Of a stretch of 64,000 bases of DNA, positions 34,822 through 47,029 are shown one piece after another; the first letter of the stretch is position 1; every line of letters starts with the position of its first letter. The DNA comes from Clonostachys chloroleuca (Eukaryota > Ascomycota > Sordariomycetes > Hypocreales > Bionectriaceae): NCBI GenBank assembly GCA_037952775.1, contig JBANAY010000003.1:22382001-22446000 (forward strand). Direction: 5' to 3'. The notes beneath the pieces are model-generated. The model worked only from the letters and a program-made list of their open reading frames with translations, ran no database searches and had not been told where the DNA came from. The position numbers were made by a program, and so were the translations under genes.

Positions 34822-35484
34822 GGCTGTCTGCAGGCTGGTGGCTGGTGGCTGCTATGGTATAATACGAAATGGGATTGCCTTGATATCTGAAGGCTAACCT
34901 AAAGAGCAAGGCCGGTTGGATTGTCAAAGACTCAATAAGACAGTCCTCAGATTTAGTAGCCGGGTGCCCATTGTAGGAGGAATATAACTCGTCTGCACGA
35001 GGGACACAAAGGATGCTTTACCTACCGCCGAATAGGGTGAATGCAAGGCCCAGACTACTGGCCCCGGCACCAGTCGGATGCATGATGCCGAAAATCAGGG
35101 GGTTAGGGCTAGCCGCCTCACGCAAGGTTCCCGAAGAGCGGCGACGCAGTAGAGCGAGCGGAGCCGATGACTCGGATCCTTGATACCGGCCGGCTGGCCC
35201 CGATACCCGTACAGCCCCGAGGTGCCTAGTCGTTCGTCCCTCATCGGGATCTTGATGATAGTGCATCTAGCATGCCGTCGGCTTTTTTCTATGTACTAAA
35301 AACTTGTGATTCGTCGTGATGGGATAATTTTCTATCTGCAAATCTTGGAGAGTTCAACTGATTAGTATTAATATTACCCTTTGCTCAACTGACGGGGCCA
35401 GACTTGGAAAACAATACACCTTCACACTCTGAATCCCCCTAACTTAATTCCTTCGACCAAACACGAGTCTCAAAAGCAGAAGAG
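34822..35484. promoter_or_regulatory. Divergent promoter between dehydratase and oxoprolinase genes
   Basis: 663 bp shared upstream region of two divergent genes of the putative catabolic cluster, so joint control is plausible. Several CGG/CCG triplets, the half-sites of Zn2Cys6 regulators, lie in 35020-35230, but such triplets are common and no clear palindrome stands out. Confidence 0.4.
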
Positions 35485-38400
35485 ATGCCTTCTGCAACTG
35501 TCAAGGGCACCCGTATCGCTATTGATCGAGGTGGTACGTTTACCGATTTCTGGGCCCGCATCCCTGGACGCAAGGACGATGTCGTCTTTAAGCTGCTTTC
35601 GGTATCCCCGGACGAATACTCAGACGCCCCTTCGGAAGGTGTCAGGAAAATCCTCGAGATTGCTGAAGAAAGGCCAATACCTCGCGGAGAAGCATTGGAT
35701 CTCAACCAAGTAGAGAGCATTCGGATGGGCACTACGGTTGCAACGAACGCATTGCTGGAGCGGAAGGGGAAGAAAATCGCTCTCCTCCTGACTAAGGGCT
35801 TCGGAGACCTTCTCATTATCGGCAACCAGGCTCGTCCTAAGATCTTTGATCTTTCTGTGAGAAAGATGGAGAAACTCTACCAGAAGGTTATCGAGATCGA
35901 CGAGCGGGTCACGGTAGAAGGCGCCACAGAGGATCCGGAAGCACCCAAGGGCCTCGACCCGAATGACCCGGACCTCGTCGTGGGACTTTCTGGAGATGTG
36001 ATTCGTGTATTGAAAAAGCCGGATTTTGATCAAGTACGGAGAGACCTCCAAGGCCTGTGGGATGAGGGCTACCGCAATCTGGCGATTGCTCTCATGCATT
36101 CCTACGCATATCCCGAGCATGAAGTCGCAGTCGCGCAAATCGCCAGGGAGATGGGCTTCGAGATTGCGGTGTCATCCCAGCTGCAGCCGATGATCAAGGT
36201 TGTCAACAGAGCGCAGTCGGCGACAGCGGATGCCTATCTGTCACCCGTCATCCAGGAGTATCTGGCGAGCTTCGCCAAGCGCTTCAAAGGCGAGTTCAAG
36301 GACTCGGAGAACCTCAACAAGCTGCTTCTCTCCCAGTCAGATGGAGGCCTTACAACCTTCCAGAACTTTACCGGTCTCCGTGCCGTGCTCTCCGGCCCTG
36401 CCGGTGGAGTCGTCGGAATGGCTAAGACGTGCTGGGACAAGGAAGACGGCACCCCCGTCTTGGGGTTCGATATGGGCGGGACTAGCACCGACGTCTCTCG
36501 TTTTGGAGGCAGGTATGAGCATATGTTCGAGAATACCACGGCTGAGGTCACCATTCAGAGCCCCCAGCTGGATATTAACACAGTGGCCGCCGGTGGTGGT
36601 TCAATGCTGTTTTGGCGCAATGGTCTGTTTGTCGTCGGTCCAGATTCCGCCGGAGCTTTCCCTGGCCCTGCGTGCTATGGCAAAGGCGGACCACTCACAA
36701 TCAGTAGGTTGATTGATACCTCCCGGATCTGCCCCATAGTTCCCAGTCATTGATCATGTTTCTAACACAATGTTTTCCCTTCTATGTAGCCGATGCAAAC
36801 CTGTTCCTCGGTCGCATTCTCAGCGACTATTTCCCTAACAAGCTGGACCACGATGTGGTCCAGAATAAGTTCCTCGAGTTGACAAACGTGGTCAACTCTG
36901 AAAAGCATGGCAGCGATAAACTGACACCTGAGGAGGTAGCCATGGGGTTCCTGCAAGTGGCCAATGCCGCCATGACTCGGCCGATCCGAACGCTGAGTGA
37001 AGGGCGTGGATTCGAGACAAGCTCACATAACCTGGCCTGCTTCGGCGGCGCAGGAGGACAGCACGCCACTGCCGTGGCCAGGGATCTTGGCATCAAGAGG
37101 ATCCTGATTCACCGTCTCTCGAGTATCCTGTCGGCCTACGGTATGGCCCTTGCTGATGTCGTCGTGGACGTACAGGAACCAGAGTCGGTCGCATTTGGAC
37201 CTGATACCCTCCTACACATCCAGAACCGCCTCGAGGCTCTGCAACAGAAAGCTACCGAGAGACTGCTCCCCCAGGGCTTCAGAGAGGAGCAATGCATCCA
37301 CGAAAGGTTCCTCAACATGAGATACGAGGGCAGTGATACGGCCTTGATGGTCCCGCAGCCGGAGAATGCTGCTGACTTCCCCGAGGCCTTCTTTGTTGCC
37401 CATCAACAGGAGTTTGGCTTTACTCAGCAACGCCGCGTTCTCGTCGACGACATCCGCGTCCGCAGTGTGGGCCGCGGATTCGATGTGCAGACTTCGAGCC
37501 CGTTTGAGCAACTCAGGGACCCGCATGCCATTCGTGTCGGCACAGCAGACGCCAAGTCGACGCGCCAGGTGTACTTTGAAAATAAAGGATGGACCGACAC
37601 TCTTGTTTTCCACCTCGCTGACTTGCCTAAGAGAGCCTTCGTCCAGGGGCCGGCCATCATCATAGACTCTACGCAGACCATTGTCCTTGACCCTGCCAGT
37701 ACAGCGATAATTCTTGACGAGCACGTTGTTATCGAGCTCTTGGATACCGACAAGAAGAAGATCGACAATGAGACTGTGGACCCTATTGCCTTGTCAGTCT
37801 TCGGACACAGGTTCATGAGCGTGGCCGAACAGGTAAGCCGGATTGTTTGCCCTTCCTTTAATTCGACAGGCTGTTGATGACCGACTGGCTGACGAGAAAA
37901 TTTTATTTTCTTCAATAAAGATGGGAACCGTCATGCAAAAGACTTCCATCTCTACTAATATCAAGGACCGGCTCGACTACTCCTGTGCTATCTTCTCCGC
38001 AAATGGCGGGTTGACGGCGAACGCGCCACACATCCCCGCTCATCTGGGATCAATGTCTACGGCCATCGCCTACCAGGCCCTAAGATATGCAGAAAAGGGA
38101 TCCCTGAAGCCGGGCGATGTGCTTCTCTCGAACCACCCGAGTGCCGGCGGAACCCATCTTCCTGATCTCACAGTGACGACGCCCGTCTTTGACGAGGCCG
38201 GAGAGGAAATCCTTTTCTTTGTGGCTAACCGCGGCCATCACGCTGACATTGGTGGCATTGCAGCTGGTTCCATGCCCGGCAACTCAACAGAGCTATGGCA
38301 AGAGGGCGCGGCCGTTGAGTCTTTCAAGTTGGTCAAGGAAGGCCGTTTCGACGAAGATGGACTTCGCGAACTGCTCATCGACATCCCAGCCTCGTATCCC

Positions 38401-39608
38401 GGATGCAGCGGCACAAGGACCTGGAAGGACAACGTTGCCGACCTCAAGGCCGGCATCGCGGCTAATAACCGCGGCACGCAGCTTCTCCAGGACCTTATCA
38501 AGGAGTATACCTGGGAGGTTGTCAAGTTCTACATGATTGCCATCCAGAAGAACGCCGAGGAGAGCGTGCGCGAGCTTCTCAAGATCCTCAGCAAGCGCTT
38601 CCGCGGTCTCCCGCTGTCGGCTGTAGACTACCTCGACGATGGAACTGAGCTTGCGTTGAAGGTCACAATCGACAGCGAGACTGGTTCCGCCAAGTTCGAT
38701 TTCACGGGCACAGGTCCCGAAGCATTGAACAACCTGAACTCCCCCCGGCCGTGATCCACAGTGGAATCATCTATTGTCTCCGGTCCATGGTCCAGTCCGA
38801 CATTCCGCTCAACCAAGGATGTCTCGCGCCCATCGAGGTCTATTGTCCGCCTAATACCGTTCTCTCCCCGAGTCTGACCGCCGCCACTGTTGGCTCCAAC
38901 GTGGAGACCGCTCAACGTGTTATCGATGTTATTTTCAAGGCCTTCCAGGTCACTGCTGCTAGTCAGGGTACATGCAATAACCTTACCTTTGGCTACGGCG
39001 GCACGGACTCGAATGGCAACGTCACCTCCGGTTTCGGCTACTACGAGACGATTGCAGGAGGTACTGGTGCTGGGGCCGATTGGGTCGGCCAGAGCGGCGT
39101 CCATGTAAACTCCTCAAACACCCGAATGACGGACCCCGAGGTATTTGAAAAGCGATACCCTGTCCTCCTCCGCGAGTTCTCTATCCGCAAGGGCAGTGGT
39201 GGCGCTGGAAAGAACCGTGGTGGCGATGGCTGCATCCGCGATATCGAGGTCCGCCGCACCATGTCCGTCAATATCTTATCCGAGCGCCGCGTCGTGGCTC
39301 CGTACGGCCTGGCTGGCGGAGAGTGCGGCAAGAAGGGTGTAAACTATTGGGTCAAGCTGGAACCGGATGGCTCGACCAAGACCATCAGCATGGGGGGCAG
39401 ATCCACGGCGTTAATGAGAAAGGGCGACAGAGTCATCATCCACACGCCCGGCGGCGGCGGCTATGGCCCACCTGAAACGACGAATAAGCCGCCAGAGGGT
39501 TTGTTCGCGTTCAAGATGCACGAGAAGTTTGTTGGCAACATGAAACCACACGCCTTCAAGACCTCTGGAAGTGTTGGGAATCGTGCTGCTGCGGCAGAGT
39601 CCACCTAG
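35485..39608 (+). CDS. 5-oxoprolinase / N-methylhydantoinase A+B fusion, ATP-dependent, one frameshift
   Basis: Three exons (35485-36703, 36790-37832, 37921-39608; introns 86 and 88 bp) give about 1316 residues, close to eukaryotic 5-oxoprolinase. HyuA half: IDRGGTFTDFWAR ATP-binding start, MGTTVATNALLERKG, SGPAGGVVG, DMGGTSTDVSRFGG, AAGGGSM, GPACYG, FGGAGGQHA. HyuB half: QKTSISTNIKDRLDYSCAIF, NAPHIPAHLGSM, LSNHPSAGGTHLPDLTV, FFVANRGHHADIGG, PGSMPGNS-like GSMPGNSTE, DFTGTGPEALNN, FGYGG, and TPGGGGYGPP at the end. Exon 3 has one lost base in a run of six Cs near 38745, shifting frame between NSP and AVIHSGI. The family cleaves 5-oxo-L-proline to glutamate with ATP, or hydantoins. It is probably cytosolic. 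Placed with a DUF1445 gene, transporter and regulator, a 5-oxoproline or cyclic-amide catabolic role is likely. Confidence 0.9.
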
Positions 39609-39726
39609 GCAAGATTAGTAGGTAGTTATATAGGGAGGGAGGGAAGAAGGCATTAGGTAGGGAGTTGAAATGGGTTTTGCCACACTGAATCCTGAAGTAT
39701 TTGCACATTTCAATATTTACGTCGGA

Positions 39727-42403
39727 CTATATCCTGTTCATTTCCAAGATCCCATAGCCATCCCACCAAAAGTTGGGATCGTTAGTGACATCTAGATCCC
39801 TCATCATGTCCTCATCCCCTTGAAATTCTCCCACTTCGTTGCTAAGATCAAATTGTGGCAATAGGGCTGCAAGGTCGCGTGCGGGAGAAGGAATCTCTGG
39901 ACCCTGTATTTGCGTCGGGCTGTCTGTCGATGACTCGTTGGGCTGGCGAAGGCCCATGGCCGTACATAGGTTAAGCAGGAGGTTGTGAAGGTATCTCACA
40001 TGATCAGATCCTTTGTCAGCCATTCCCTGCATGATTTCCAAAGCCGTGCACATGGCTTTGTGATCATCAGCGCGAAATGGTAAGGCGATATTAACCATGA
40101 CGAGGATGAGAGCAGCAGAAAAGGCATGCTCGGCATCTTGGTACCCATAGGTGGCTGCGAAGATTTAGTGAATCCGAACTGAATGTTACTTCCTTCCATG
40201 ACTACACTTTATTTTCGTCTCGTTTTTCCTTTCTAGAATAGGTCTTGCAGGTATGCGCATTGAAGGGAACTCACCTATCCAGTTCTGATGAGCTGCCCTG
40301 GCCATCACAAAAACTGTGTTGCGGGCTGCCGCAACGCATGCATTGACGATACTCACGGCGGCTGGGAGCAGGCCAGTCATCCAGTCATCGGTATCGGCAT
40401 CTTTCTGACACTGTAGCCTCTTTCGCACAACCTGGAACACCAGTGGTCTTGCCGCCATGTTGATACACTGTGAATAGTGAAGGTATATCGAGACAACTTC
40501 GCGGGAGATGGATTGATCATTGCTGTCAAATTTAAAGCGCAGACGCTGTGGAAGATTGGCATCCCAGCTGGAAAGGTCGGCGAGAATGGATTGCACCGAT
40601 GTGATGAGGTTCGCCTTGGGAGATTGGCCTCGTCGGTACAGAGCTTTGACAGTTAAGGCTCATTTTTTCATGCTGTTTATTCGGAGATGATCTTTTACTC
40701 ACCTTTCAGGATTTTGCCCAGTAATTTTGATAATTCGGTATAGTGTCGTAGAGCAACAGCTGGGCCGTCTTCATCAGACTCGCCCTCCTATGAACAATGA
40801 GCGCCTCCACACATCTCCCATCCTAGATAGATAATGGAGCTATTTACCAGACTAGAAGGTGGCAAAACATTTATATCTTCATCAGATATCATAGGTGGGT
40901 TACCAAACTTGATGCACAGAATCCTGCAATAGCATAAATATCAAGGAGCTCCAGGAACAAAGCCGTATCCTTGGCTTACCTGTCCATGCTGTAAATAGAC
41001 CACCAAAGCCTGCACTGGTGTTCTCTGGTAGCGGCATCATAAAGCCGATCTGAAACCTCTTGGTGTAGGCCAAGGGTTACGGACATGCGAATTGCCAACC
41101 CAATCTGCAGGGTGAATCAGCAAAATTCAGAAGAAATAGTGTCGCGATTCTCTGGACTACTAACATATAGAAAAGCAGCATCTCTTCGGTTCAGATTCTG
41201 CAAGAACCATGCAGTCAAGGCAAGGACCTTTACAAAGGTCAAGGATCCCTGACCATGAATCTCGGGAAGCAATTCCATAGCTTGCTGAAAATAAGCATAT
41301 CCAGGTGGCCCTTGGTCGTTTGTCCATTGGTTTATAGAGTACATCTGGCCAAACGCAAGGATGATCAAGACTTGGCAATAATCAAGGCAGTCGTCTTGAA
41401 AATTCAAGTCAAGCTGTTCGGTGTGTATTCTTCGCAGGTCCTCTTCAAACTGGGCCCGATCTGTTAGACAGAATGTCGAACCGAAGTAAGCGAACTGTGT
41501 TTCAAATAAGCGTTTGGCAAGGGGGACAGGAGGCAGCGCTATCAGTTTTTGGCCAGCTGCTATTGGCTTGCGGCGGGCCGGTGAATGGGCCACGACGTTG
41601 TCCATCGGGGGATCAACGTCTGGACGGTTGCCAAGGCTATTCCTGAGCGTCCCAATGAAATTACAGAATCGTAGCCCGAGGCTCAAGGATGACGACACTC
41701 CCAAATAGTCTGCGAAAGTAGTCAGTGGTTGGTGACCAAGCTGGGGCATGGGCCAAATGTACTGATTCGCTCATGCGCCTTTAAAAGATGAATTCTTACG
41801 CCGTTCTCCTTGGGGACGGTCCATAAGCTGGACTGGGTCTTCCGCCGTGAAGGGATTGTCATCAACGTCGCAAGCATCGCTCCTGGAAGTTGATGGCGGA
41901 GTTTGTTGCGCTTGAAGTTGTGGTGTTTCAGGCGATGTGAAGTGATTGTCCGGCGGTGATATGGGCGGGTCAGCTCCCGATGGCCGAGCGGCGGGTTGAC
42001 TCTGGTATGAGTCGAGGCGAGCCTCTAGCTGATGGAGATAGCTGAATTAGGACTTTTGTCAATAGGTTGCCGACTTTCTTCACCTTCATAATGCCTGCCC
42101 GGCCGTGGGAAGATTCAGCTTACTCCTCAGCGACTAGAACCCTCTTGGGGGCCTTGAAGTAGATGCAATCGAGTCCGGCCAGGGCACACGCTTGGCATGG
42201 CTGCCCGCCCATGCACTTTGTCTTGCGTCTGCGGCATCGCTGGCAGCTAGGAAATGAAGATTCATTGAGCGTTCCGAGCGAGTTGATCTGATGAAGAGGG
42301 TGCGTAATCGTCTACTCACGCGGCAGGTGCCCGCCTTAAATCGCTGCGGTTGATCGGCTTGTCGCTGGCTATTGGCGGCGACATCGTTCACATGTTCATG
42401 CAT
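39727..42403 (-). CDS. Zn(II)2Cys6 transcription factor with fungal-specific domain
   Basis: Multi-exon gene. Exon 1 (42403-42320, 28 codons) ends in the first zinc Cys. Exon 2 (42239-42124) holds the rest: C-RR-C-RRRKTK-C-MGGQP-C-QA-C-ALAGLD-C, the exact C-x2-C-x6-C-x5-C-x2-C-x6-C binuclear cluster. Exon 3 (from 42041) begins with a short dimerisation helix YLHQLEARLDSYQSQ. A Pro/Ser-rich linker follows, then the fungal regulatory domain: about 41.1-41.75 kb, and near 41.0 kb the landmark GLAIRMSVTLGLHQEV...RLWWSIYSMDR. The last exon ends in an acidic tail (EFQGDEDMMRDLD, possible activation region) with the stop at 39727. Exact borders of the internal exons between 41.75 and 40.1 kb are approximate. 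It lies between the oxoprolinase and transporter genes, so it is the natural candidate for a pathway-specific activator. Confidence 0.8.
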
Positions 42404-43970
42404 ACGAGCTGGCCGTATGTGCAGGTAGGCAAAGGGAACCATCGAGAGGGAGAGGGGAGGGTTAAAAAGTACGGGGGGGAGATAGGACGGGGGAGTGAAC
42501 AGGTAGGGGTGGGCCACAGTGGCGGGGTGCTTACTGATGGTGACGTCCTGGCGAAGGTACCAGGCTGAGGAGTCTCGCGCTTCTTACAATTGGATTCACG
42601 ATAGATTTGTTGATTATTATGGTGTGAATCGGTCTGATGAATATCTCTTCTATTGAGATCAACCGCGACTATGATCAACTAGGTCATGTCTTCGTCTAAG
42701 GCCTTTCCTTCCTTGAGGAAACTGATGGTCGGTAGAGTTAGAGGGAGACTGACTAGTCGTCAATGATAGTGACTAGGCGCTAACACTGGTGCAAAGCAGA
42801 AGAACGTCAGTGTAGGTTCAGGCGCCACTGTAGAAGATCCGGCATGCATGATAAGGCAAGTCACGCGTACCTCGGCAACACATATGTAACTCTAGGTAGA
42901 TGTCAACTCATAGTTATGCTAAGTCAGCAGGCTGCCTTCATAGTTTATGGAGAGAGTAAAGCTTCATCCTATGTGTATATCTCCCTTTATCGCAACTGCA
43001 TCCACTATTCGCCGCTTCAGCTATGTGTCAACAACGAAGCTATCACTACTTAGTAATCACCTCCTACATACTGCCATCTCAATTCAACTTGATGGAATTA
43101 TGTTCGAAGGGTTGGACCCGGTGCAGCGACCATCGCGCATGAAACTATGCTGCTTACCTTAGTAGCTGCCAGGTACGCAGAAGGTCAAGCATTACGTCCT
43201 TCGGCCTACCCAACTAGAAACCCTTATTATGTGCTCGTCCCTATGAATTTTCAATCATTCTTAGTCGGTAATTTGATTTCAGTTCACCACTAAAACAAGA
43301 CTGAGATATAAAACCGGTTGCCAATTCTTCCCGGGTGTCATGGCCAACTGCGAAGCGTCGGGAAGCCCGGCAAACCACCGCCGTTACTAACAGCATCAAG
43401 CAAACAACCAGTGCAGTGATGAACTCTAATCGTCCACCTTCCACTCTTTCTCGACTTCAAAGTTGCGCGGTGCTATAGACCAGAGGTTGGCATTGCCTGT
43501 CTGTTCACAAGGTCTCCGGCAACTCCAGCCCGATGCTATCCCCAATCTATCCTACTTATCATCGCCACCGGCATCCCGTTCCCGGAGTCTGCCCGATCAA
43601 ACTAGCTTCGTCATCCAGACCCCAGCAATCGACTAGCGGCCCCCCAGCCCAGAGCTACAGCCCAATAAGCGATTGTACAGATATCATATTCCCCACGGCA
43701 ATCATCAGACCTCAAATCTTTGCTGATCTTGGCACTGTTTCTTCCGGGTACCCCAGAATCTGTCGACGCACTGGGCAGTTCACTAGATCCACTGGTACTA
43801 CAAAGGGTTTACGATAAGGAGCTGGTGTTAAACTAAGGAGAATAGAGGGCGTGGTCGAGGACGTATCGATATATATATGAACACTCCTGGATGCCCTTTC
43901 TCTCCGACCTTCTTCTCATTCTCAACTCGCATCTTTACCACCGCCCCAATTCTCTTTCATACTTGTTAAT
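42404..43970. promoter_or_regulatory. Divergent promoter region between regulator and transporter genes
   Basis: 1.57 kb separating the start of the Zn2Cys6 gene (-) from the MFS gene (+). TATATATATA near 43870 followed by a CT-rich tract and start codon at 43971 is a plausible core promoter for the transporter. Small ORFs here (for example 43533-43817) have no family signature. Confidence 0.4.
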
Positions 43971-45783
43971 ATGTCAGTTTCTTTTCCGAGAGCCATGAAG
44001 GAATCAGAGCTGTCTGAGCGTGACAAACAAGATACAACAAGAATGGCCGCTCTGGGGAACGAGGTTTCGCCCGGCGAGTCTACCGCGCAGCTCTACATTG
44101 ACCCTGTTAAGGAAGCAAAGCTGCTCGCCAAGCTTGACTTATTCCTCGTCCCTATTATCATGCTTGCATACCTTGCATGTTTCTTGGACCGTTCAAATAT
44201 CGGTACGGATGAACCCATACCTCAGAGAGCCTAACTGCCACTTTGGTTACAATCATTCGGCACCTATAAAGCTAATCCCTCCCCAGGAAATGTGAAAGTC
44301 GCGGGTATGCCAGAGGACATTGGCGCCTCGGAAGCCGAGTTTTCAACAGCCATCTCCATCTTCTACGCCACGTACGTGGCCTTCGAGACACCGTTGGCGA
44401 TTGTGACCAAGAAATTGACTCCGCGCTACCTCCTCACCGGTCTCTGCGTCGCCTGGTCTCTTGTCACTGTTTTTTCCGGTTTTATCACCAGCATTGGGGG
44501 TCTTTACGCAACGAGGTTGCTATTAGGCACCTGCGAAGCTGGCTTGTTCCCGGGCCTTAACCTCTACCTGACTTTGGTTTACCGGAGAGAAGAACAGGCC
44601 AAGCGCGTCTCGTACCTCTTTGCGTGTACTGCCCTCGCCGGGGCCTTTGGAGGTCTGCTGGCATACGCCTTACTGAAGATGGATGGGGTTGCCGGGGTTG
44701 CCGGCTGGAGGTAATCCTTATATACCACGTTCCTATGCCAAGCTCAGCCGCTCTCCACACGATAATAATTACTGACCTTCGATCTTGATCAGATGGGTGT
44801 ACTTTCTGGAGGGTGCTTTCAGTATCGTCGTGGGGCTTGCCATCTGGTTCGGCCTCCCCAACGATCCGACCAACGCATACTTCCTCAATGCCGAGGAAAG
44901 GCAGGTCATGGCTGTTCGCGCTGCGATCAACCAGCAATACATGGGTAGCGAGGAATTTGATTGGCAAGAAGTCAAAGCCGGTCTCCGAGATCCCAAGGTT
45001 TATTTGAGGTGTGCGCCCCCCCTTTTCTCATTCCACCCGAAAAGGATCTACTCTGACTCTACTGAACGTCACAGCGGTGTTATCCAATTTTGTCAAAACA
45101 TCCTCTTGAATGGATTCAGTACCTTCTTACCTTCCATTCTCAGAGCGCTGGGCTACACCGGTCTGTCAACCCAGTATCTTACCATTCCGGTCTATTTGTT
45201 AGGCGCCATAGTCTTCATCATTGTCGCTGTGATTTCCGACAAGATGCGACTCAGGTTCCCAGTAAGTTCTGTCCCGGCATTATCGCAAGGGCCTCCAGAT
45301 TTATTGTTTCCAAACATATGCCATTGAACCCCGCCCCTAACGCTGATGCAGTTCTTTTTTGCTACTAATTTTATCGGAGCTGCCGGCTACATAGTGCTGC
45401 TGACCGTCTCAAACAACTCGGTTAAGTACTTCGCCACGTTCTTGTGCGCTGTTGCCGTGTACACCGGTCCTGGTCTGAACTTGACCTGGCTCAACGTTAA
45501 TGTAGCTCCACAGTACCGACGAGCGGCCGCTATCGGTTTGCAACAGACCTTGGGAAATACCGCAGGCATTGTTGCCGGCCAAATCTACCGCTCGCCACCC
45601 TATGTGTTGGGAAACGCCTTCTCACTCGGTGCTGTGGGTTTAGCTCAGGTTACGATCCTGGGTCTTGCTCAGTACTTAAAGTACAGCGCCAACAAAAAGG
45701 CCAAGATTGTAGCTGGCGATATTCAGGACAAGAGACGTGTGAAGACTGGAGACCGGGAGCTTGACTTCAAGTATCATTTTTAA
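43971..45783 (+). CDS. MFS transporter, allantoate permease / anion:cation symporter family
   Basis: Five exons (43971-44202, 44287-44710, 44793-45008, 45075-45261, 45352-45783) splice to 496 residues, typical of the Dal5-like ACS family. Landmarks: LDLFLVPIIMLAYLACFLDRSNIGNVKVAG at the first helix, ATYVAFETPLAIVTKKLTPR, GTCEAGLFPGLNLYLTLVYRREE-type motif in helices 4-5, RWVYFLEGAFSIVVGL after helix 6, and NTAGIVAGQIY with YVLGNAFSLG in the C-terminal half. About 12 hydrophobic segments are visible. Plasma-membrane uptake of a carboxylated small molecule (allantoate, ureidosuccinate, pantothenate, nicotinate or amino-acid derivatives) is the known family role. Being the last gene of the cluster and next to its regulator, it probably imports the pathway substrate. 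Confidence 0.87.
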
Positions 45784-46675
45784 GGGGCCAAGAATGCATG
45801 TGGATTAACAGGCCTCAAAGGGCCCATTAACGCTGGGGATGGCTGTTGTAGCTTGACGAGAGTCAAAGGGGGAGATCAGTACGAGGAAGGGCCGTCGTGA
45901 AAGAGTGCAGGCTCCATGAGATATTGGAAATGGGTGTTTTACTAGTACTTCATTTCTTTTCAAACGCTCGCTCAAGCTTTACTCAATATCAACATCACTG
46001 CATGACAGGCAAACTAACCTTGGGTTGTACACAACTATTTCAGATGAAGTGGCATGCATGGTCAAGGAGACAGCACTCAGTGGATTTGTAATCTTTCTTG
46101 AATCGACTTGATTCTGCTTCATCACCCTAGCTTATTTGGCCCTTGCTGGCAACAATTTCCTCTTGCCTTTCACAGGACACTTAGTCGAGCGAACATCAAA
46201 ATAAGAAAAGCTTTCTCGTAAAAGCCAGCATCTCAAAAACAGCTGATTGGGTTCCTTGTGCCTATCGACACCATACTGCGACAGCGAACAGACTTGCCCG
46301 GAGTGATCTGAGAAGCCAATATGGTGGCTTGCCGGGAATCTTTCCATACTCTTGATTGATTGTCCCTTATCGCAAAGACTTAGCCGGCGCCAATATAAAG
46401 CCGGGGTCGAGATTTACAGGCGCTGCTTTCCGGCCACCCGCTTTCCGCAGTTTCCAGGTTCAGGATACGAAGAAAGTATGCTTGTGCTTCCGGGGCCGAG
46501 TCAAGGGGATGAGATTCGAGTTTACGGAGCTCAGAACCCGGACGTCGGCTTTCTGAACTAATCTAGTTCAATGGTTTTGATGGCTGTCGAGGAGATAAAA
46601 GTCCGGAATTGCAACGGAGTTGACCTCAGGTCAAACTAGTTCAACGGATTCAGACCCGTCCATTCTATTTCTGCC
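45784..46675. other. Intergenic region
   Basis: About 890 bp. Two overlapping short ORFs at 46352-46561 have no recognisable content. Ordinary composition. Confidence 0.4.
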
Positions 46676-47029
46676 ATGAACTTTCAAGTCCTCGAAAGAG
46701 CTTCACAATATGGCACAGGCAGCAACAACAAGCGCATTGGCTATGCTATTTGCGGAGATGTTCCTGACGCGGCCCGCAAGATTATGACCGAGGATGCTTG
46801 TCACTTCTTAGAGTTTCTGCAAAAGGTTTTCGAGCCAACCCGTCAAGCTTTGCTTCACCAGCGCAAGTTGAGACAGAAGAGATTCGATGCTGGAAAACTC
46901 CCTGACTTCCTCCCCGAAACCAAATGGGTGAGAAATAATGAGACGTGGCAGGGAGCTCGACCTGCGCCTGGCCTGATCGACCACCGGCTGGAGATTACCG
47001 GACCTGCCCACTGCAAGGCATGGCGGTAG
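46676..47029 (+). pseudogene. N-terminal fragment of malate synthase
   Basis: 117 codons resembling only the N-terminus of fungal glyoxylate-cycle malate synthase: AARKIMTEDACHFLEFLQKVFEPTRQ, LLHQRKLRQKRFDAGKLPDFLPETKWVR, then NETWQGARPAPGLIDHRLEITGP. The resemblance stops at ITGP, where the enzyme normally continues with the TDRKM segment; here HCKAWR and a stop follow. A complete enzyme has about 540 residues with its catalytic Arg, Asp and Glu further on, so this piece cannot be active. No further malate synthase sequence follows. It is probably a partial duplicate of a gene elsewhere. Expression as a small protein cannot be excluded since the frame is open. Confidence 0.7.

Noticed and set aside
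35620..36138. 172-codon minus-strand ORF
   Set aside because: Antisense shadow of the oxoprolinase exon, no motif and no splice structure.
36704..36789. Apparent break in the oxoprolinase gene
   Set aside because: It is an 86 bp GT-AG intron that restores LTI-TDANLFLGR exactly, not a frameshift; the same applies to 37833-37920.
46352..46561. Two overlapping 66-69 codon ORFs upstream of the malate synthase piece
   Set aside because: No recognisable residues or conservation cues, and both frames are open by chance.
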